64,000 nt of DNA, taken from positions 1 to 64,000 of the forward strand of contig CANMQP010000029.1 of assembly GCA_947500035.1 (NCBI GenBank), given 5' to 3'. This DNA is from an uncultured Kiloniellaceae bacterium. GTDB taxonomy: Bacteria > Pseudomonadota > Alphaproteobacteria > Kiloniellales > Kiloniellaceae. Of this stretch, positions 10,841 to 20,223 are shown piece by piece. A program made the translations under genes and the position numbers. The number at the start of each line of letters is the position of its first letter. The stretch's first letter is position 1. The notes under the pieces were generated by a model. It ran no database searches, was not told where the DNA came from, and saw only the letters and a list, made by a program, of their open reading frames with translations.

Positions 10841-11278
10841 GTGGATAAGGAATTACTGAGCGATATTCGCTCCTGGCAAAGGAAGCTTCCTGAGATAACG
10901 GAGCTGGGCCAAGAAGAATCGCAACTGATAATCGACTATGTTGCGCAGAACTTCGTTTCTGACAGGAGGAAACTCTGGTGGTGGGATAGTCTGAGTATAA
11001 AGTCGAACACAATTGATTATGGTGACGGTGACGCATTAGAAATTTTAAAAAGTAATTTGGAACCGACCGATGTCGTCTATTTGATCGTTACGGACGATGA
11101 GCATGAGCCCTGGCCTGTATTCAAGGGGAGGCTGGAGCAGTTGCTAGTATTAGTTGGTGAGCAGAGGTACTTCGAATTTATTATAGTGGATAAGCGCAGA
11201 GGGTTCTGTGTCTTCGATACTCATCACAATACGCTGGTTTATGCAGGTGCGGACGCCGCAGCCTTCTTCGCGTCGTAA
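10841..11278 (+). CDS. Hypothetical acidic protein
   Basis: The 145-residue protein has no signal peptide. It is acidic and tryptophan-rich (KLWWWDSL, HEPWPVF), with alternating beta-strand-like segments (VVYLIVTDD, FEFIIVDKRRGFCVFDTHHN). It is more AT-rich than the flanking genes. It looks like a small globular protein similar in character to contact-toxin immunity proteins, but I recognise no family and no toxin is adjacent. The start is GTG at 10841. Its last 40 bp overlap the 3' end of the convergent oxygenase gene, which is unusual for a native gene pair. Confidence 0.55.
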   Translation: MDKELLSDIRSWQRKLPEITELGQEESQLIIDYVAQNFVSDRRKLWWWDSLSIKSNTIDYGDGDALEILKSNLEPTDVVYLIVTDDEHEPWPVFKGRLEQLLVLVGEQRYFEFIIVDKRRGFCVFDTHHNTLVYAGADAAAFFAS

Positions 11279-11871
11279 CGCAGGCCGACGATGATCCGCC
11301 GCTCGGTGATGTCGCGCAGGAAGTGAAAGGGCTGGCGGGTCTGGCCGCCGAAGCCGGGGGCCTGCATCAAGAGGGCGTCGCCCGGTTTGGCCGGAACCTC
11401 GACGGGGTTCAGGCCCTCACGGTCGTCGCAGGTGAAGAAACGGCCCTGGCCGGCAAGGATGATCAGGACCACCACCTGCCGGAACTGCAGGAAGTCCCGA
11501 TGGGGGGTGATGCCTGCGCTGCCCGGGGTGTAGCGCTGTACAGCGATATCGTTAAAGCGCAGCTCGTCCGTGAGGGGCGGTTCGGACATGGTGCGGGCAG
11601 CGGCCCGCAAGTGCTCACCCAGTTGCTTCGCCAGCTCCATAAATGCACTGCCGCTGTCGAAAGCCATACAGATCTCGAAATCCTGCTGAACCTCCCGGCC
11701 CGGAGCGCCCATGTAAGGCTTGGCGCGACGGTAGGTCAGTGCTTCCGCTGCCTCAAGCAGCGACCACCGCCCCGGCTCCGAAAGCAGCGGCATACCGAGT
11801 GCATCCTGTTGGCGCAGTTCCTCAAGGTAGGGCGCGATTTGGGCTGGGCTGGCGGCGAAGAGGTCGGGCAT
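11239..11871 (-). CDS. 2-oxoglutarate/Fe(II)-dependent dioxygenase-like protein
   Basis: The 210-residue protein has the double-stranded beta-helix signature of the 2OG-Fe(II) superfamily. HRDF supplies the iron His and Asp. A distal His (PFHFLRD) is followed by RRIIVGLRYD, where the Arg would bind 2-oxoglutarate. The PHRDFLQFRQVVVLIILAGQ stretch is typical. The AlkB-type nucleotide-binding lid is not obvious, so it is better called a generic oxygenase. It is a single gene, overlapping the orphan at 10841 tail to tail. Confidence 0.65.
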   Translation of the reverse strand: MPDLFAASPAQIAPYLEELRQQDALGMPLLSEPGRWSLLEAAEALTYRRAKPYMGAPGREVQQDFEICMAFDSGSAFMELAKQLGEHLRAAARTMSEPPLTDELRFNDIAVQRYTPGSAGITPHRDFLQFRQVVVLIILAGQGRFFTCDDREGLNPVEVPAKPGDALLMQAPGFGGQTRQPFHFLRDITERRIIVGLRYDAKKAAASAPA

Positions 11872-12024
11872 GGAAAGGTAGGGTTCTCGGATTGAGGCGG
11901 GCGCTTATCAAAGATCATTACAACAGCTATTCAAGCAAGGCAGATGTCAAAAATCGACACTTGCCGGTCGCAGTCCGGCAACTCATCTTACCTGCGCTTT
12001 CGCAGTGACCGTTTTGAGGATGTT

Positions 12025-12417
12025 ATGGCGCGTTTCTGGATCTTTGCCGCTGGCCTGAATGCCTTCGTGGCGGTGGGCATGGGCGCTTTTGCCGCGCATG
12101 GGCTTGAGGGGCGCGTGAGCCCGGACGCGCTCGATTGGGTCCAAACCGGGTCGCGGTACGGCTTGGTGCATGCGGTTGCATTGCTGGCGGTCAGCCTTTT
12201 CGACATCTCTCGGCAAGAGGGGGCGGGATCTGGCCTGCGCTATCTGCCGCTGATCCAATCCGCTTTGCTCTTTGGCTGTGTCGTCTTCTCCGGAACCCTC
12301 TATATCATGGCCTTGACAGATCTGCGCTTTCTCGGTGCTGTGGTGCCGCTGGGCGGGGTGGCGTTCCTGTTGGCGTGGCTCGCGCTGATGCTTGCTGGCC
12401 TGCGCCAGGGGCGTTGA
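12025..12417 (+). CDS. DUF423-family membrane protein
   Basis: A 130-residue integral membrane protein with four predicted helices. It opens with ARFWIFAAGLNAFVAVGMGAF, carries the AAHGLEGR motif and VQTGSRYGLVHAVAL characteristic of DUF423 (YgdD-like), and ends in a glycine- and leucine-rich helix (VPLGGVAFLLAWLALMLAGL). Function is unknown. The ATG at 12025 has TGAGGA 4 nt upstream and is preferred to an in-frame ATG at 11944, which would add a polar tail in front of the first helix. A tusA-like gene follows 40 bp downstream and is likely co-transcribed. Confidence 0.82.
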   Translation: MARFWIFAAGLNAFVAVGMGAFAAHGLEGRVSPDALDWVQTGSRYGLVHAVALLAVSLFDISRQEGAGSGLRYLPLIQSALLFGCVVFSGTLYIMALTDLRFLGAVVPLGGVAFLLAWLALMLAGLRQGR

Positions 12418-12457
12418 CTCGCAAGTGGATCTTCTTGAATTTGGAGTTTGCTGAGAA

Positions 12458-12685
12458 ATGAGTTCTGTTCAGCTCGATACCAAGGGACTGAAATGCCCGC
12501 TGCCGGTCCTGCGCGCCCGCAAGGCGATGAAACCCATGGCAGCCGGTGAGATTCTGGAGGTTGAGGCGACCGACCCGAGTTCGGTTCAGGACTTTAAAGC
12601 CTTTTGCGAAACGACCGGCGATGAACTGTTGGAGAGTAGCGAGGCGGACGGCGTCTACAGCTTTCGGATTCGCAAAACCGGTTAA
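12458..12685 (+). CDS. TusA-family sulfur carrier
   Basis: The 75-residue protein has the SirA/TusA fold with the diagnostic LDTKGLKCPLPVLRARKAM. The Cys of CPxP (Cys13) is the persulfide-bearing residue. These proteins pass sulfane sulfur to tRNA thiolation, molybdenum cofactor or other acceptors. Which acceptor applies here cannot be told. It is not next to tusBCDE or a DsrE gene. The stop codon overlaps the convergent amidohydrolase gene by 4 bp. Confidence 0.87.
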   Translation: MSSVQLDTKGLKCPLPVLRARKAMKPMAAGEILEVEATDPSSVQDFKAFCETTGDELLESSEADGVYSFRIRKTG

Positions 12686-14043
12686 GCCCGGAAATCCGCA
12701 TGCGGCGGCTGGAAACCGGATTTTTCGAAAAGACGGTCGCGGCAGGCTTCCAGCTCCCGCTGCAATCCTTCAATCTCAATCCCGCAGAGCGCGCCGCCGC
12801 GTTTTCTGACCTCGCCCGCCACCACGACCGTATCGACAGAGCTTAATGAAGCTCCCAGCGTCGCAAAGCCGATGGGATCGTTTGTGGCCGTAAGAGCAGT
12901 CGGCCGCAGGAGTACGATGTCTGCCTGCTTACCCGGTGTGAGGCTTCCGGTTTTTCGTTCCAATCCCATCGAGGCCGCGCCGTCCAGGGTCGCGAAACGC
13001 AATACGTCATGGCTGTCGATGTTGGGCGTGCTTTGTTCCAGCGCCTGGAGTCGTCCGGCCTGGAACACGCTGGCCATCTGAGGAAAAAGGCTGGGCTCCG
13101 TCGAGGTCACCACGTCGACGCCGAGACCGGGCCGGACACCGGCGGCGAGCGCCCGGGTGGCCGCCGGATAGCCGAACTGCATCTGCAGTTCGATGGTCGG
13201 TGTGCAGACCAAGCGCCCGCCGCTGTCCGCGATCCGTTGGATACTCTCATCTGTGAGAGAATTACCATGCACATACTGCAGGTCCGGGCCCATCAGCTTC
13301 GCGTCGTGCATGCGTTCGATCGAGCGGTAGGGCAGCCCAAAGGCGCCGTTGCCTGCATGCATACTGATCAGAAGATTCAGGTCCCGCGCGACCGCGATAT
13401 CGTGTCTGGTGACCTCAAGCGTCGACTGTTCCGGGCCGCGCGCCGCCATGGCCATGGTGACGAGGCTGTCGTCCGACGTCAGGAGATCGCGCCGCACCCG
13501 CCGGATGTCTTCGGGCACGGGCCGTTCGCTGTCCATCGACCAGGCGGGTTCCGTGTTGGGAAAGCCGTAGCCGAAGACGGCGCGGATGCCGCTGTCCCGT
13601 AAGCCCGCGATCGCGGCGTCCGCATGTTCGGGCGTGTGCAGGACGTGGCACCAGTCGAAGATCGTCGTGATCCCGGCGTCCAGGGCCTGGAGGGCACCGA
13701 TCCGGTTGGCGATCCGCAGGTCGTCCGGTCTGTAGGCAGGAGCCAGTTTTCCCGGAACCTGAGCAAAGTAGCTGTTCAGATCCGCATCTGCGGCAGCCAT
13801 GGTCAGGGGGCTTTGCCAGATATGGCGGTGGGCATCGACAAAGCCGGGCAGGGCGATCATGCCCGCGGCGTCGATGACTTCAACGCCCGCAAGATCGATA
13901 TTCCGGTTCAAGTCCGGTGCAATCGCGGCGATGCACTTGCCCTCGACCAGCATCGAGCCCTGCCGCAGGTTGCCGACCTCGGCATCCATGGAGAGGATCG
14001 TCGCGTTGCGAATCAGCAGCCGCGTGGTTTTTGAATCAGTCAC
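12682..14043 (-). CDS. Amidohydrolase of the ATZ/TRZ (chlorohydrolase/deaminase) type
   Basis: The 453-residue metal-dependent hydrolase has the composite beta-sandwich plus TIM-barrel layout. Metal ligands visible are His72 and His74 (DAHRHIWQS), the barrel His of SMHAGNGAFG, a second His (YVHGNSL) and the Asp of GLGVDVVTS. The C-terminal part returns to the sandwich (GSLTPGKQADIVLL). Members deaminate or dechlorinate nucleobase-like and triazine substrates; the substrate is unknown. It is a single gene convergent with the tusA-like gene and 18 bp beyond the RND transporter stop. Confidence 0.82.
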   Translation of the reverse strand: MTDSKTTRLLIRNATILSMDAEVGNLRQGSMLVEGKCIAAIAPDLNRNIDLAGVEVIDAAGMIALPGFVDAHRHIWQSPLTMAAADADLNSYFAQVPGKLAPAYRPDDLRIANRIGALQALDAGITTIFDWCHVLHTPEHADAAIAGLRDSGIRAVFGYGFPNTEPAWSMDSERPVPEDIRRVRRDLLTSDDSLVTMAMAARGPEQSTLEVTRHDIAVARDLNLLISMHAGNGAFGLPYRSIERMHDAKLMGPDLQYVHGNSLTDESIQRIADSGGRLVCTPTIELQMQFGYPAATRALAAGVRPGLGVDVVTSTEPSLFPQMASVFQAGRLQALEQSTPNIDSHDVLRFATLDGAASMGLERKTGSLTPGKQADIVLLRPTALTATNDPIGFATLGASLSSVDTVVVAGEVRKRGGALCGIEIEGLQRELEACRDRLFEKSGFQPPHADFRA

Positions 14044-14061
14044 GGGAACCTGGGTTGAGGA

Positions 14062-17000
14062 CTATTCGCCGGGCGCCATTGCCGCCTTGGGCAAACGGTT
14101 ACGGCGCGCGCGTTCAATGGGACCGACCAGGATCGCAAGCATGGGCGGGATCAGCAGCAGGGTGAGAACCGCGGAGAGTGAGAGGCCGCCAACGACCACC
14201 GAACCCAGACCCCGATAAAGTTCCGAGCCGGCGCCGGGGAAGATCACCAGCGGAAGCATGCCGACGACACTGGTCAGGGTCGACATGAAGATCGGCCGAA
14301 TCCGGTTGCGGGTTGCTTCGATAATGGCGTCGTGGGGCAGATAGTCCTCTTCCCGGATATGATAGAGGGTCTGATGCACCAATAGGATCGCGTTGTTGAC
14401 CACGATCCCGATCAATATCACGAAGCCAAGCAGTGTGAGCATATCCAGGGACTGGTTGGCGCCGTAGAGGTTCAGGACCGCCAGACCGCCGACGCCGCCT
14501 GCCGCCGCGACCGGCACGGAGAGCAGGATAATGAGGGGGTAGAGGAAGCTCTCGAAGAGAACCGCCATCACCAGATAGACAATCGCCAGGGCCAGGGCGA
14601 GATCGAGGATCATCGCCTGCCAGGTTTCCGACAGCTTGTCCGCGGTGCCCGACATTCCCATGCGGATACCGGCTGGTACGCCTTCTTCCATGACCGCGTC
14701 GATCACTTCCGTCTGGATCAGATCAAGGGCAGTCTCGAGCGGGACATCCCTGGATGGCCGCAGTTCCAGCGTGACCGTACGGAAGTTCTCCCGGTGGCGG
14801 ATCTCGGTCGGGCCGCTGGTCAGGATTACGTCCGCGAGAGAGGTGACGGGGATGATCTGCCCGCTGGACGTGACCACGGGCAGGTTTCCGATGCCCTGGG
14901 TTTCGGTGACGTTCTCCTCGGGGCCCTGCAGCATCATGTCGACGCGCTTGTTGCCGACGGTGATTTCAGCCACGCGGAGACCGTCGTTGAAGGTGTCGAC
15001 GGCGTCACCCAGTTCACGCGCCGTTACGCCATTATCGGCCAGGCGCACACGATCCGGAATGACGCGCACCTCCGGCGCACCCAGCTCAAGACCTGGGTTT
15101 GGCCTGAACTGATTGTTTTCCGCAGGCGGCAGAACCGTCAGCATCTTGATGGTCGCGCGTTGGGCAACCGCGAGTATCTGCTCCAGGTCGGGCCCGCTGA
15201 TGTCGAGCTCGATCTTGCGTCCGCCGCCGATTCCGCGTCCGAAGATCGAGGGCTGGTTGATGAAACCGAAGGTGCCCGGTTCTCGGAATACCGGCCCCTC
15301 CAAAAGCGGGATCAAGTCTTTGGCCCGTGATGGATCGACTGCGACCGCACCCAGGAAGGTACTGGCGCTGCGGGCGACGAAGAAGAAACGTTCCATCTTC
15401 GGAGGCTCATCCGGGCCCGACTCTTCGCCGGACTCAATGGCCCAATGCGGTCGGGTCGCGTCTTCGATGTTTTTGGCAATGCCGGTGGTCGTATCCAGGT
15501 TATAGCCCGGCGGGGGAATGATAATCCCGAACACCAGGTTCCGATTGCCTTCAGGCAGGTACTCCAGCTTGGGCAGGAATTTCCACGCGCCGAAGGAAGC
15601 GCCGGCGGTGACGGTCGCGACGACCAGGAAAGCAACGAAGGGGTTGCGCACAACGGTCCGGGTGAACCCGATAACGGCAGCCACAAAGCCAGCGGCGAAG
15701 TGATCGATACCCGGCAGAGGCACGCGCCGGACATCTGGCTCTTTTTGATGCTTTGGTCCGCCGAGCAATCGGTTCGCAAGCGCGGGCAGAACCGTAATCG
15801 ATACAATCAGTGAAAGGAGGACCGAGACCGAGATGGCGACCGCGATATCCCGGAAAAGCTGCCCTACCTCGAGCTGCATCACCAGGATCGGAATAAAGAC
15901 CATGACGGTGGTCAGGGCCGAGACCAGGATCGCGCCCCACACCTGCTGCGCGCCCTCGTAGGCGGCGACGGCCGTCGGTTTGCCGGATTCCCGGAGTCGG
16001 TAAATATTCTCCAGAACCACGATGGCGGCATCGACAACCATGCCGACAGCAAAAGCCAGGCCGGCTAGGGAGATCACGTTGATCGAGCGACCCAGGGCGG
16101 CCATGGCAACAAAAGAGCCGATTACCGAGACCGGAATGGCAACGGAGATCACCAGCGTGGCGCGGGGCGAACGAAGGAAAATCAGGAGAATCAGTGCAGC
16201 CAGTGCGCCGCCGACCCAAATGTTCTGCTGTACCAGTTCGATCGAGGAGTCGATGTAAACCGTCTCATCGTAGACCTGTCTCAGTTTGAGCCCCGATTCC
16301 GGGATTACCGAGCGCTGCAGTTCATCCACAGCGCCGCGCACGCCGCGCATGGTCTCGATGACGTTGGCGCCGGTTTCGCGGACGGCATTCAGTGCGACGG
16401 CCTGTTGCCCCAGCATCCGGATCGAAGCCGCGGGCTCCGAATACCCGAAACGAACCTCCGCAATGTCGCCGACAGTGACGCGGGCGAGGCGGCCGCTCTC
16501 CAGGGAGGTGTCAGAGCGGATCACGACGTCATTGATCTTGTCGACGGTGTCCAGTTCGCCCTCGGTGCGCACCACGTAGCGCCGTTTGCCTTCGTCCACG
16601 TCGCCGGCACTGACCGAGGCATTGGCACGGCGCAGGGCAGTCACCACTTCGCTGACCGTCATGCCGTAGCGGGCGAGCAACTCGGGCTCGACGACGACAT
16701 CGATCTCCTGCGTGGCCTCGCCGAATATGTTGACCTGGCTGATACCGGGCACGCGTTCTATGCGTTCCTTGACGACGTCATCAAGGAAATCGCCATACTC
16801 GTGGATCGGCCGCTCGTTGCCTTCCTCGCGGGTGATGATGAACCAGGCGATGGGCGTATCTTCGCTGCCGGCCGTATCCAGGCTCGGCTCGTCGGCCTCA
16901 TCGGGGTAACCGGTGACCTGATCCAGGCGGTTGGAGACGAGCAGCAGCGCCCGGTCCATATTGGTGCCGACTTTGAACTCCAGGGTGATCGAGCCGCTGC

Positions 17001-17259
17001 TCTGACGCGACCGGCTGGTAATGGTGTCGAGCCCTTCCAGGCCCTTCAGGACATCTTCCTGGCGGTTGATGATGTTTCGCTCGATCTCGGCTGGCGCGGC
17101 GCCCGGCCAGAAGGTGCGGACCGTAATCACCGGCCGATTGACGTCAGGCGCGAGCTGAATTGGGATTGACTGAAGGGCGACCAGACCGAACATCACCACC
17201 ATCAGAACGGCGGAGATCACCGCGATCGGCCGTTCGATGGAGAGTTTGATCAGGTTCAT
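14062..17259 (-). CDS. RND efflux transporter, inner-membrane permease
   Basis: The 1065-residue protein has the RND architecture: TM1 at the N-terminus, a large periplasmic loop (about 30-340), TM2-6, a second periplasmic loop (about 560-870) and TM7-12. The TM4 segment GLAFAVGMVVDAAIVVLENIYR contains the proton-relay Asp. Sequence style is that of the hydrophobe/amphiphile (HAE) group rather than CusA-type metal pumps. Its ATG shares one base with the stop of the adaptor gene, so the two are translationally coupled. No outer-membrane channel gene or regulator is adjacent. Confidence 0.92.
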   Translation of the reverse strand: MNLIKLSIERPIAVISAVLMVVMFGLVALQSIPIQLAPDVNRPVITVRTFWPGAAPAEIERNIINRQEDVLKGLEGLDTITSRSRQSSGSITLEFKVGTNMDRALLLVSNRLDQVTGYPDEADEPSLDTAGSEDTPIAWFIITREEGNERPIHEYGDFLDDVVKERIERVPGISQVNIFGEATQEIDVVVEPELLARYGMTVSEVVTALRRANASVSAGDVDEGKRRYVVRTEGELDTVDKINDVVIRSDTSLESGRLARVTVGDIAEVRFGYSEPAASIRMLGQQAVALNAVRETGANVIETMRGVRGAVDELQRSVIPESGLKLRQVYDETVYIDSSIELVQQNIWVGGALAALILLIFLRSPRATLVISVAIPVSVIGSFVAMAALGRSINVISLAGLAFAVGMVVDAAIVVLENIYRLRESGKPTAVAAYEGAQQVWGAILVSALTTVMVFIPILVMQLEVGQLFRDIAVAISVSVLLSLIVSITVLPALANRLLGGPKHQKEPDVRRVPLPGIDHFAAGFVAAVIGFTRTVVRNPFVAFLVVATVTAGASFGAWKFLPKLEYLPEGNRNLVFGIIIPPPGYNLDTTTGIAKNIEDATRPHWAIESGEESGPDEPPKMERFFFVARSASTFLGAVAVDPSRAKDLIPLLEGPVFREPGTFGFINQPSIFGRGIGGGRKIELDISGPDLEQILAVAQRATIKMLTVLPPAENNQFRPNPGLELGAPEVRVIPDRVRLADNGVTARELGDAVDTFNDGLRVAEITVGNKRVDMMLQGPEENVTETQGIGNLPVVTSSGQIIPVTSLADVILTSGPTEIRHRENFRTVTLELRPSRDVPLETALDLIQTEVIDAVMEEGVPAGIRMGMSGTADKLSETWQAMILDLALALAIVYLVMAVLFESFLYPLIILLSVPVAAAGGVGGLAVLNLYGANQSLDMLTLLGFVILIGIVVNNAILLVHQTLYHIREEDYLPHDAIIEATRNRIRPIFMSTLTSVVGMLPLVIFPGAGSELYRGLGSVVVGGLSLSAVLTLLLIPPMLAILVGPIERARRNRLPKAAMAPGE

Positions 17260-18425
17260 CAGCTTTCCCCGTCGACGATAATCGACTGACCGGGCCGTAA
17301 ACGTTCGTTACCGCGGACGACAACCTTCTGGCCTTCCTCCAGGCCGCTCTCGACCACCAGCCGGTTTCCGACCGCAAGCCCCAGTTCGACGGGCTGCAAC
17401 TTGGCGGTATCGTCGTCTGCAACGTAGACGATCGCGCCGTTGGGACGTTTGATGATGGCGTCCTTGTGCACGGTCAGGACGTCGCGTTGCGCGCCGACCG
17501 GAACGTAGATCGTAACGCTCTGCTCGTCCGCCAGAGGGCTCTCGGAGTGATCGAAGCTGGCGGTGAAGCGCACGGCACGTGTGCGGGTCAGGGGGTTTTC
17601 GCTCGGGATGACCGCCCGGACCCGGGCTTCCTTGGTGGTCGAGGCGTCCAGAGCGACGCGAACCTTTGTGCCGATCTGCAGGCCGCCGATAAAGCGGAAG
17701 GGTACATCGGCTTCAATCTCGAGTGAGCGGTCGGCGACCATTTGAACCACCGCTTGACCGGTCTGGACGTAAGCGCCGGCCTCGGTCATCCGCCGTGTGA
17801 CCACGCCGCCGTAGGGCGCGGTAATGGTTGCGTAACTCAGGTTGATATCGGCAGAGCGGGTGTCGGCGATCCTGCTCAGGATTGTTGCTTCAGCCTGCGT
17901 GACCTCCGCCTGAGCAATCACGACCTCCTGTTTCGCATCCTCGTAACGTGATTGGTTAAAGGCTGCGGACTTTTTCAGTCTCTCCAGCCGGGCCAGGGTT
18001 TGTTCCGCCAAGGTCACCCGGGCTTTCCGGGTTTTCAGGTCCGCCTGGGCCACAGCCAACTCGGCGGCAGCAAGATCGCGCTGCGCCAAGAGATAGTTGT
18101 TGGTAAGGGTGGCGAGAACCTGTCCAGCATCGACCCGGTCGCCCACTTCGACGTCGAAACGTTCGATCGGCCCGTTGATGCGGGCGGAGACCTCACCCGC
18201 CTGACGCGCAACCAGGCGGCCAATCACCGCGGCGGTCTGAGATAAAGGTTCCACACGCACAAGATCGACGCGCACCAGCGGGGCATCCTGGGCCACAGCC
18301 GGCACCAGCATGGTCATGATTGTACAAAAAGTCAGCAGTAAGCCGGTGAAAAACCGGGTTTTGCTGTTCAAACCCATTCCATAGGCGCGACGACTTAACA
18401 GGACATCCTCCACCCCGCAGAGCAC
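17259..18425 (-). CDS. RND efflux periplasmic adaptor (membrane-fusion protein)
   Basis: The protein of up to 388 residues has a signal sequence, a lipoyl-like half-motif (VEVGDRVDAGQVLATL), a long alpha-hairpin coiled coil (about 120-190, rich in Ala/Glu/Arg), the second lipoyl half (ATITAPYGGVVTRRM) and beta-barrel/MP domains. It links the permease to an outer-membrane channel. The GTG at 18425 has a strong GGAGG 4-5 nt upstream. An ATG at 18377 would give a more conventional signal peptide (MGLNSKTRFFTG...), but lacks a clear ribosome site. It is the first gene of a two-gene operon. Confidence 0.88.
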   Translation of the reverse strand: MLCGVEDVLLSRRAYGMGLNSKTRFFTGLLLTFCTIMTMLVPAVAQDAPLVRVDLVRVEPLSQTAAVIGRLVARQAGEVSARINGPIERFDVEVGDRVDAGQVLATLTNNYLLAQRDLAAAELAVAQADLKTRKARVTLAEQTLARLERLKKSAAFNQSRYEDAKQEVVIAQAEVTQAEATILSRIADTRSADINLSYATITAPYGGVVTRRMTEAGAYVQTGQAVVQMVADRSLEIEADVPFRFIGGLQIGTKVRVALDASTTKEARVRAVIPSENPLTRTRAVRFTASFDHSESPLADEQSVTIYVPVGAQRDVLTVHKDAIIKRPNGAIVYVADDDTAKLQPVELGLAVGNRLVVESGLEEGQKVVVRGNERLRPGQSIIVDGES

Positions 18426-18847
18426 GGTCCCTCCACCAGGGCCCGCGCCATGTTCTTAAAGCGCTTACACTATATAGTTTACTTAGGACATTTGGCCATT
18501 TGTTACCGGCTGTCAATGACACGGCCAGTTCAAATGTTAGTTTAAACACCTTCGCTAAAACCCCTCCTCACGGTTGATCCTGCCGGATGTGAACAGCCTG
18601 AAACTCCGGCCCAGCTTAGAGATCTGCGGCTTTTCCGCCCAGTGCGGCGGGTTCGGCTTGTGAAGAGGGTCACCGGATTGTTATGACCTTATGAGTGATT
18701 GCCCGGCTCCGCAAAGGGGCGCATTCTAGCCGCTCCGCGTAGGAGCGTATTCTAAGTGAGAAGAAACCGGGGCCTTTGGCGCCTGTGCTCGGCGAGAGCT
18801 GTCAGGCCAACGAGGCACCTGGACAGTGGTTTTTGGGAGGACCAGCC
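18426..18847. other. Intergenic region between divergent efflux and HDAC-like genes
   Basis: No gene is supported in these 420 bases. It includes the promoter side of the RND operon (AT-rich stretch near 18470-18490) and, at 18836-18842, the GGGAGGA ribosome site of the next gene. No TetR- or MarR-type regulator gene is present, so efflux control is not local. A short stretch at 18572-18587 resembling the archaeal SSU rRNA 5' end is considered accidental. Confidence 0.45.
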
Positions 18848-19777
18848 ATGACGACCCTGCTTTACAGCCATGAAGCCTGCGTGCGGCATGATCCGGGCGA
18901 GATGCACCCGGAGTGCCCCGCCCGTATCGAGGCTGTCCTCACGGCGCTCGCAGCGCCGGAATTCGATGCGCTCGAACGCCGGGATGCCCCCCGCGCGTCG
19001 GTCGAACAGATCATTCGTGTGCATCCTCAACCCTATGTGGACCAGTTACTGGCGGCAGTGCCCGAGAGCGGACGGCGCGGCCTGGATGGCGATACGATCC
19101 TCTCACCGGGTTCCGGCGAAGCGGCCCTGCGGGCTGCGGGCGCTCTGTGCGCCGCCGTGGATGCGGTGATGGCGGGGGAGGCGGACAATGCCTTTTGCGC
19201 GATCCGACCGCCCGGACACCATGCCGAACCGGACCAGGCGATGGGCTTTTGTCTCTTCAATTCTGTCGCGGTCGGAGCTCTCCACGCGCGCGAGGTGCAT
19301 CGTTGTCATCGGATCGCGGTGATTGATTTTGATGTGCATCACGGCAACGGCACTCAGGCGAGCTTTTGGAACGACCCGGATCTCTTTTATGCTTCGACTC
19401 ATCAGTCGCCGCTCTATCCTGGAACCGGCGCGCCGCAAGAGCGCGGTGTTTCGACAAACATCTGTAATGCTGTGTTGCCGCCGAACGCGGGGTCCGAGGA
19501 GTTCCGCAATGCGCTGCGCGCGAGCGTTTTTCCGGCCCTGACACGTTTTGACCCAGATTTCATCCTGATTTCAGCCGGATTCGACGCTCACAAAGACGAT
19601 CCCCTGGCGAACCTGCAGCTTGTGGAAGAGGATTATGTCTGGGCGACGAACGAGCTGATCGCGATCGCCCGCCATGCCTGCGGCGGCAAGATCGTCTCGA
19701 CCCTGGAGGGCGGCTACGATCTCTCCGCGCTGGCCAGATCAAGTGCGGCGCACGTGCGCAGTTTAATGGCCGCTTGA
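18848..19777 (+). CDS. Histone-deacetylase-family (class II-like) amidohydrolase
   Basis: The 309-residue zinc hydrolase of the HDAC/acetoin-utilisation/acetylpolyamine-amidohydrolase superfamily is cytoplasmic. Motifs in order: HPECPARIEAV near the N-terminus, RPPGHHAEPDQAMGFCLFN (catalytic His pair), DFDVHHGNGTQ (zinc Asp and His), SAGFDAHKDDPL (second zinc Asp) and EGGYDL. All catalytic residues are present. The likely substrate is an acetylated lysine or polyamine. The ATG at 18848 has GGGAGGA upstream. It precedes xseB-ispA-dxs on the same strand. Confidence 0.88.
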   Translation: MTTLLYSHEACVRHDPGEMHPECPARIEAVLTALAAPEFDALERRDAPRASVEQIIRVHPQPYVDQLLAAVPESGRRGLDGDTILSPGSGEAALRAAGALCAAVDAVMAGEADNAFCAIRPPGHHAEPDQAMGFCLFNSVAVGALHAREVHRCHRIAVIDFDVHHGNGTQASFWNDPDLFYASTHQSPLYPGTGAPQERGVSTNICNAVLPPNAGSEEFRNALRASVFPALTRFDPDFILISAGFDAHKDDPLANLQLVEEDYVWATNELIAIARHACGGKIVSTLEGGYDLSALARSSAAHVRSLMAA

Positions 19778-19784
19778 AGCGGCG

Positions 19785-19822
19785 GGGCCCGATGGCGGCA
19801 TAGCGCCGCCGTGCCGGGTTTT
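19785..19822 (+). terminator. Possible Rho-independent terminator after the HDAC-like gene
   Basis: A GC-rich hairpin (ggcggc 19794-19799, loop atagc, gccgcc 19805-19810) with weaker outer pairing lies just after the stop codon. TTTT follows 8 nt later, so it is a suboptimal terminator. Confidence 0.35.
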
Positions 19823-19962
19823 GTGCCAGGGCTGCAGGAGATCGATTTTGAGACTCTGCATTGCGTGTTACGCCGGCAGGGATTAGGACTACCAAAGGAT
19901 CGCGATCGGAGCAGGGCTCCCGCGCGGTTGAGGTTTTGAGAAGGTAAACGAAGGACGAAACT

Positions 19963-20223
19963 ATGGCGGAAAGCGCAACCCCGGCCATCCCGGCAGACGT
20001 AAAGAAGATGTCCTTTGAGGAGGCGCTGGAAGAACTGCGTCAGATCGTCGGCGCCCTTGAGCGCGGCGACGGTAAACTCGATGACGCCATCTCGTCCTAT
20101 CAGCGGGGCGCCGAGCTTAAGGCCTACTGCGAGAGCAAACTGCGCGATGCCCAAGAGAAGGTTGAGAAAATCAGCCTGGGTCCGGACGGAGATATCAAGA
20201 CTGAAGCCTTTGATGTCGGCTGA
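19963..20223 (+). CDS. xseB: Exodeoxyribonuclease VII small subunit
   Basis: The 86-residue XseB is all alpha-helical. It shows the family core MSFEEALEELRQIVGALERGDGKLDDAISSYQRG and ends in a coiled-coil (CESKLRDAQEKVEKI). It binds XseA to form ExoVII, which degrades single-stranded DNA from both ends. The stop codon directly abuts the ispA start, the standard alphaproteobacterial xseB-ispA-dxs order. xseA is not in the window. Confidence 0.93.
   Translation: MAESATPAIPADVKKMSFEEALEELRQIVGALERGDGKLDDAISSYQRGAELKAYCESKLRDAQEKVEKISLGPDGDIKTEAFDVG

Noticed and set aside
18572..18587. 16-base match to the conserved 5' end of archaeal/eukaryotic small-subunit rRNA (ggttgatcctgccgga).
   Set aside because: The flanking sequence does not continue into rRNA and the host is bacterial. 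Considered accidental.
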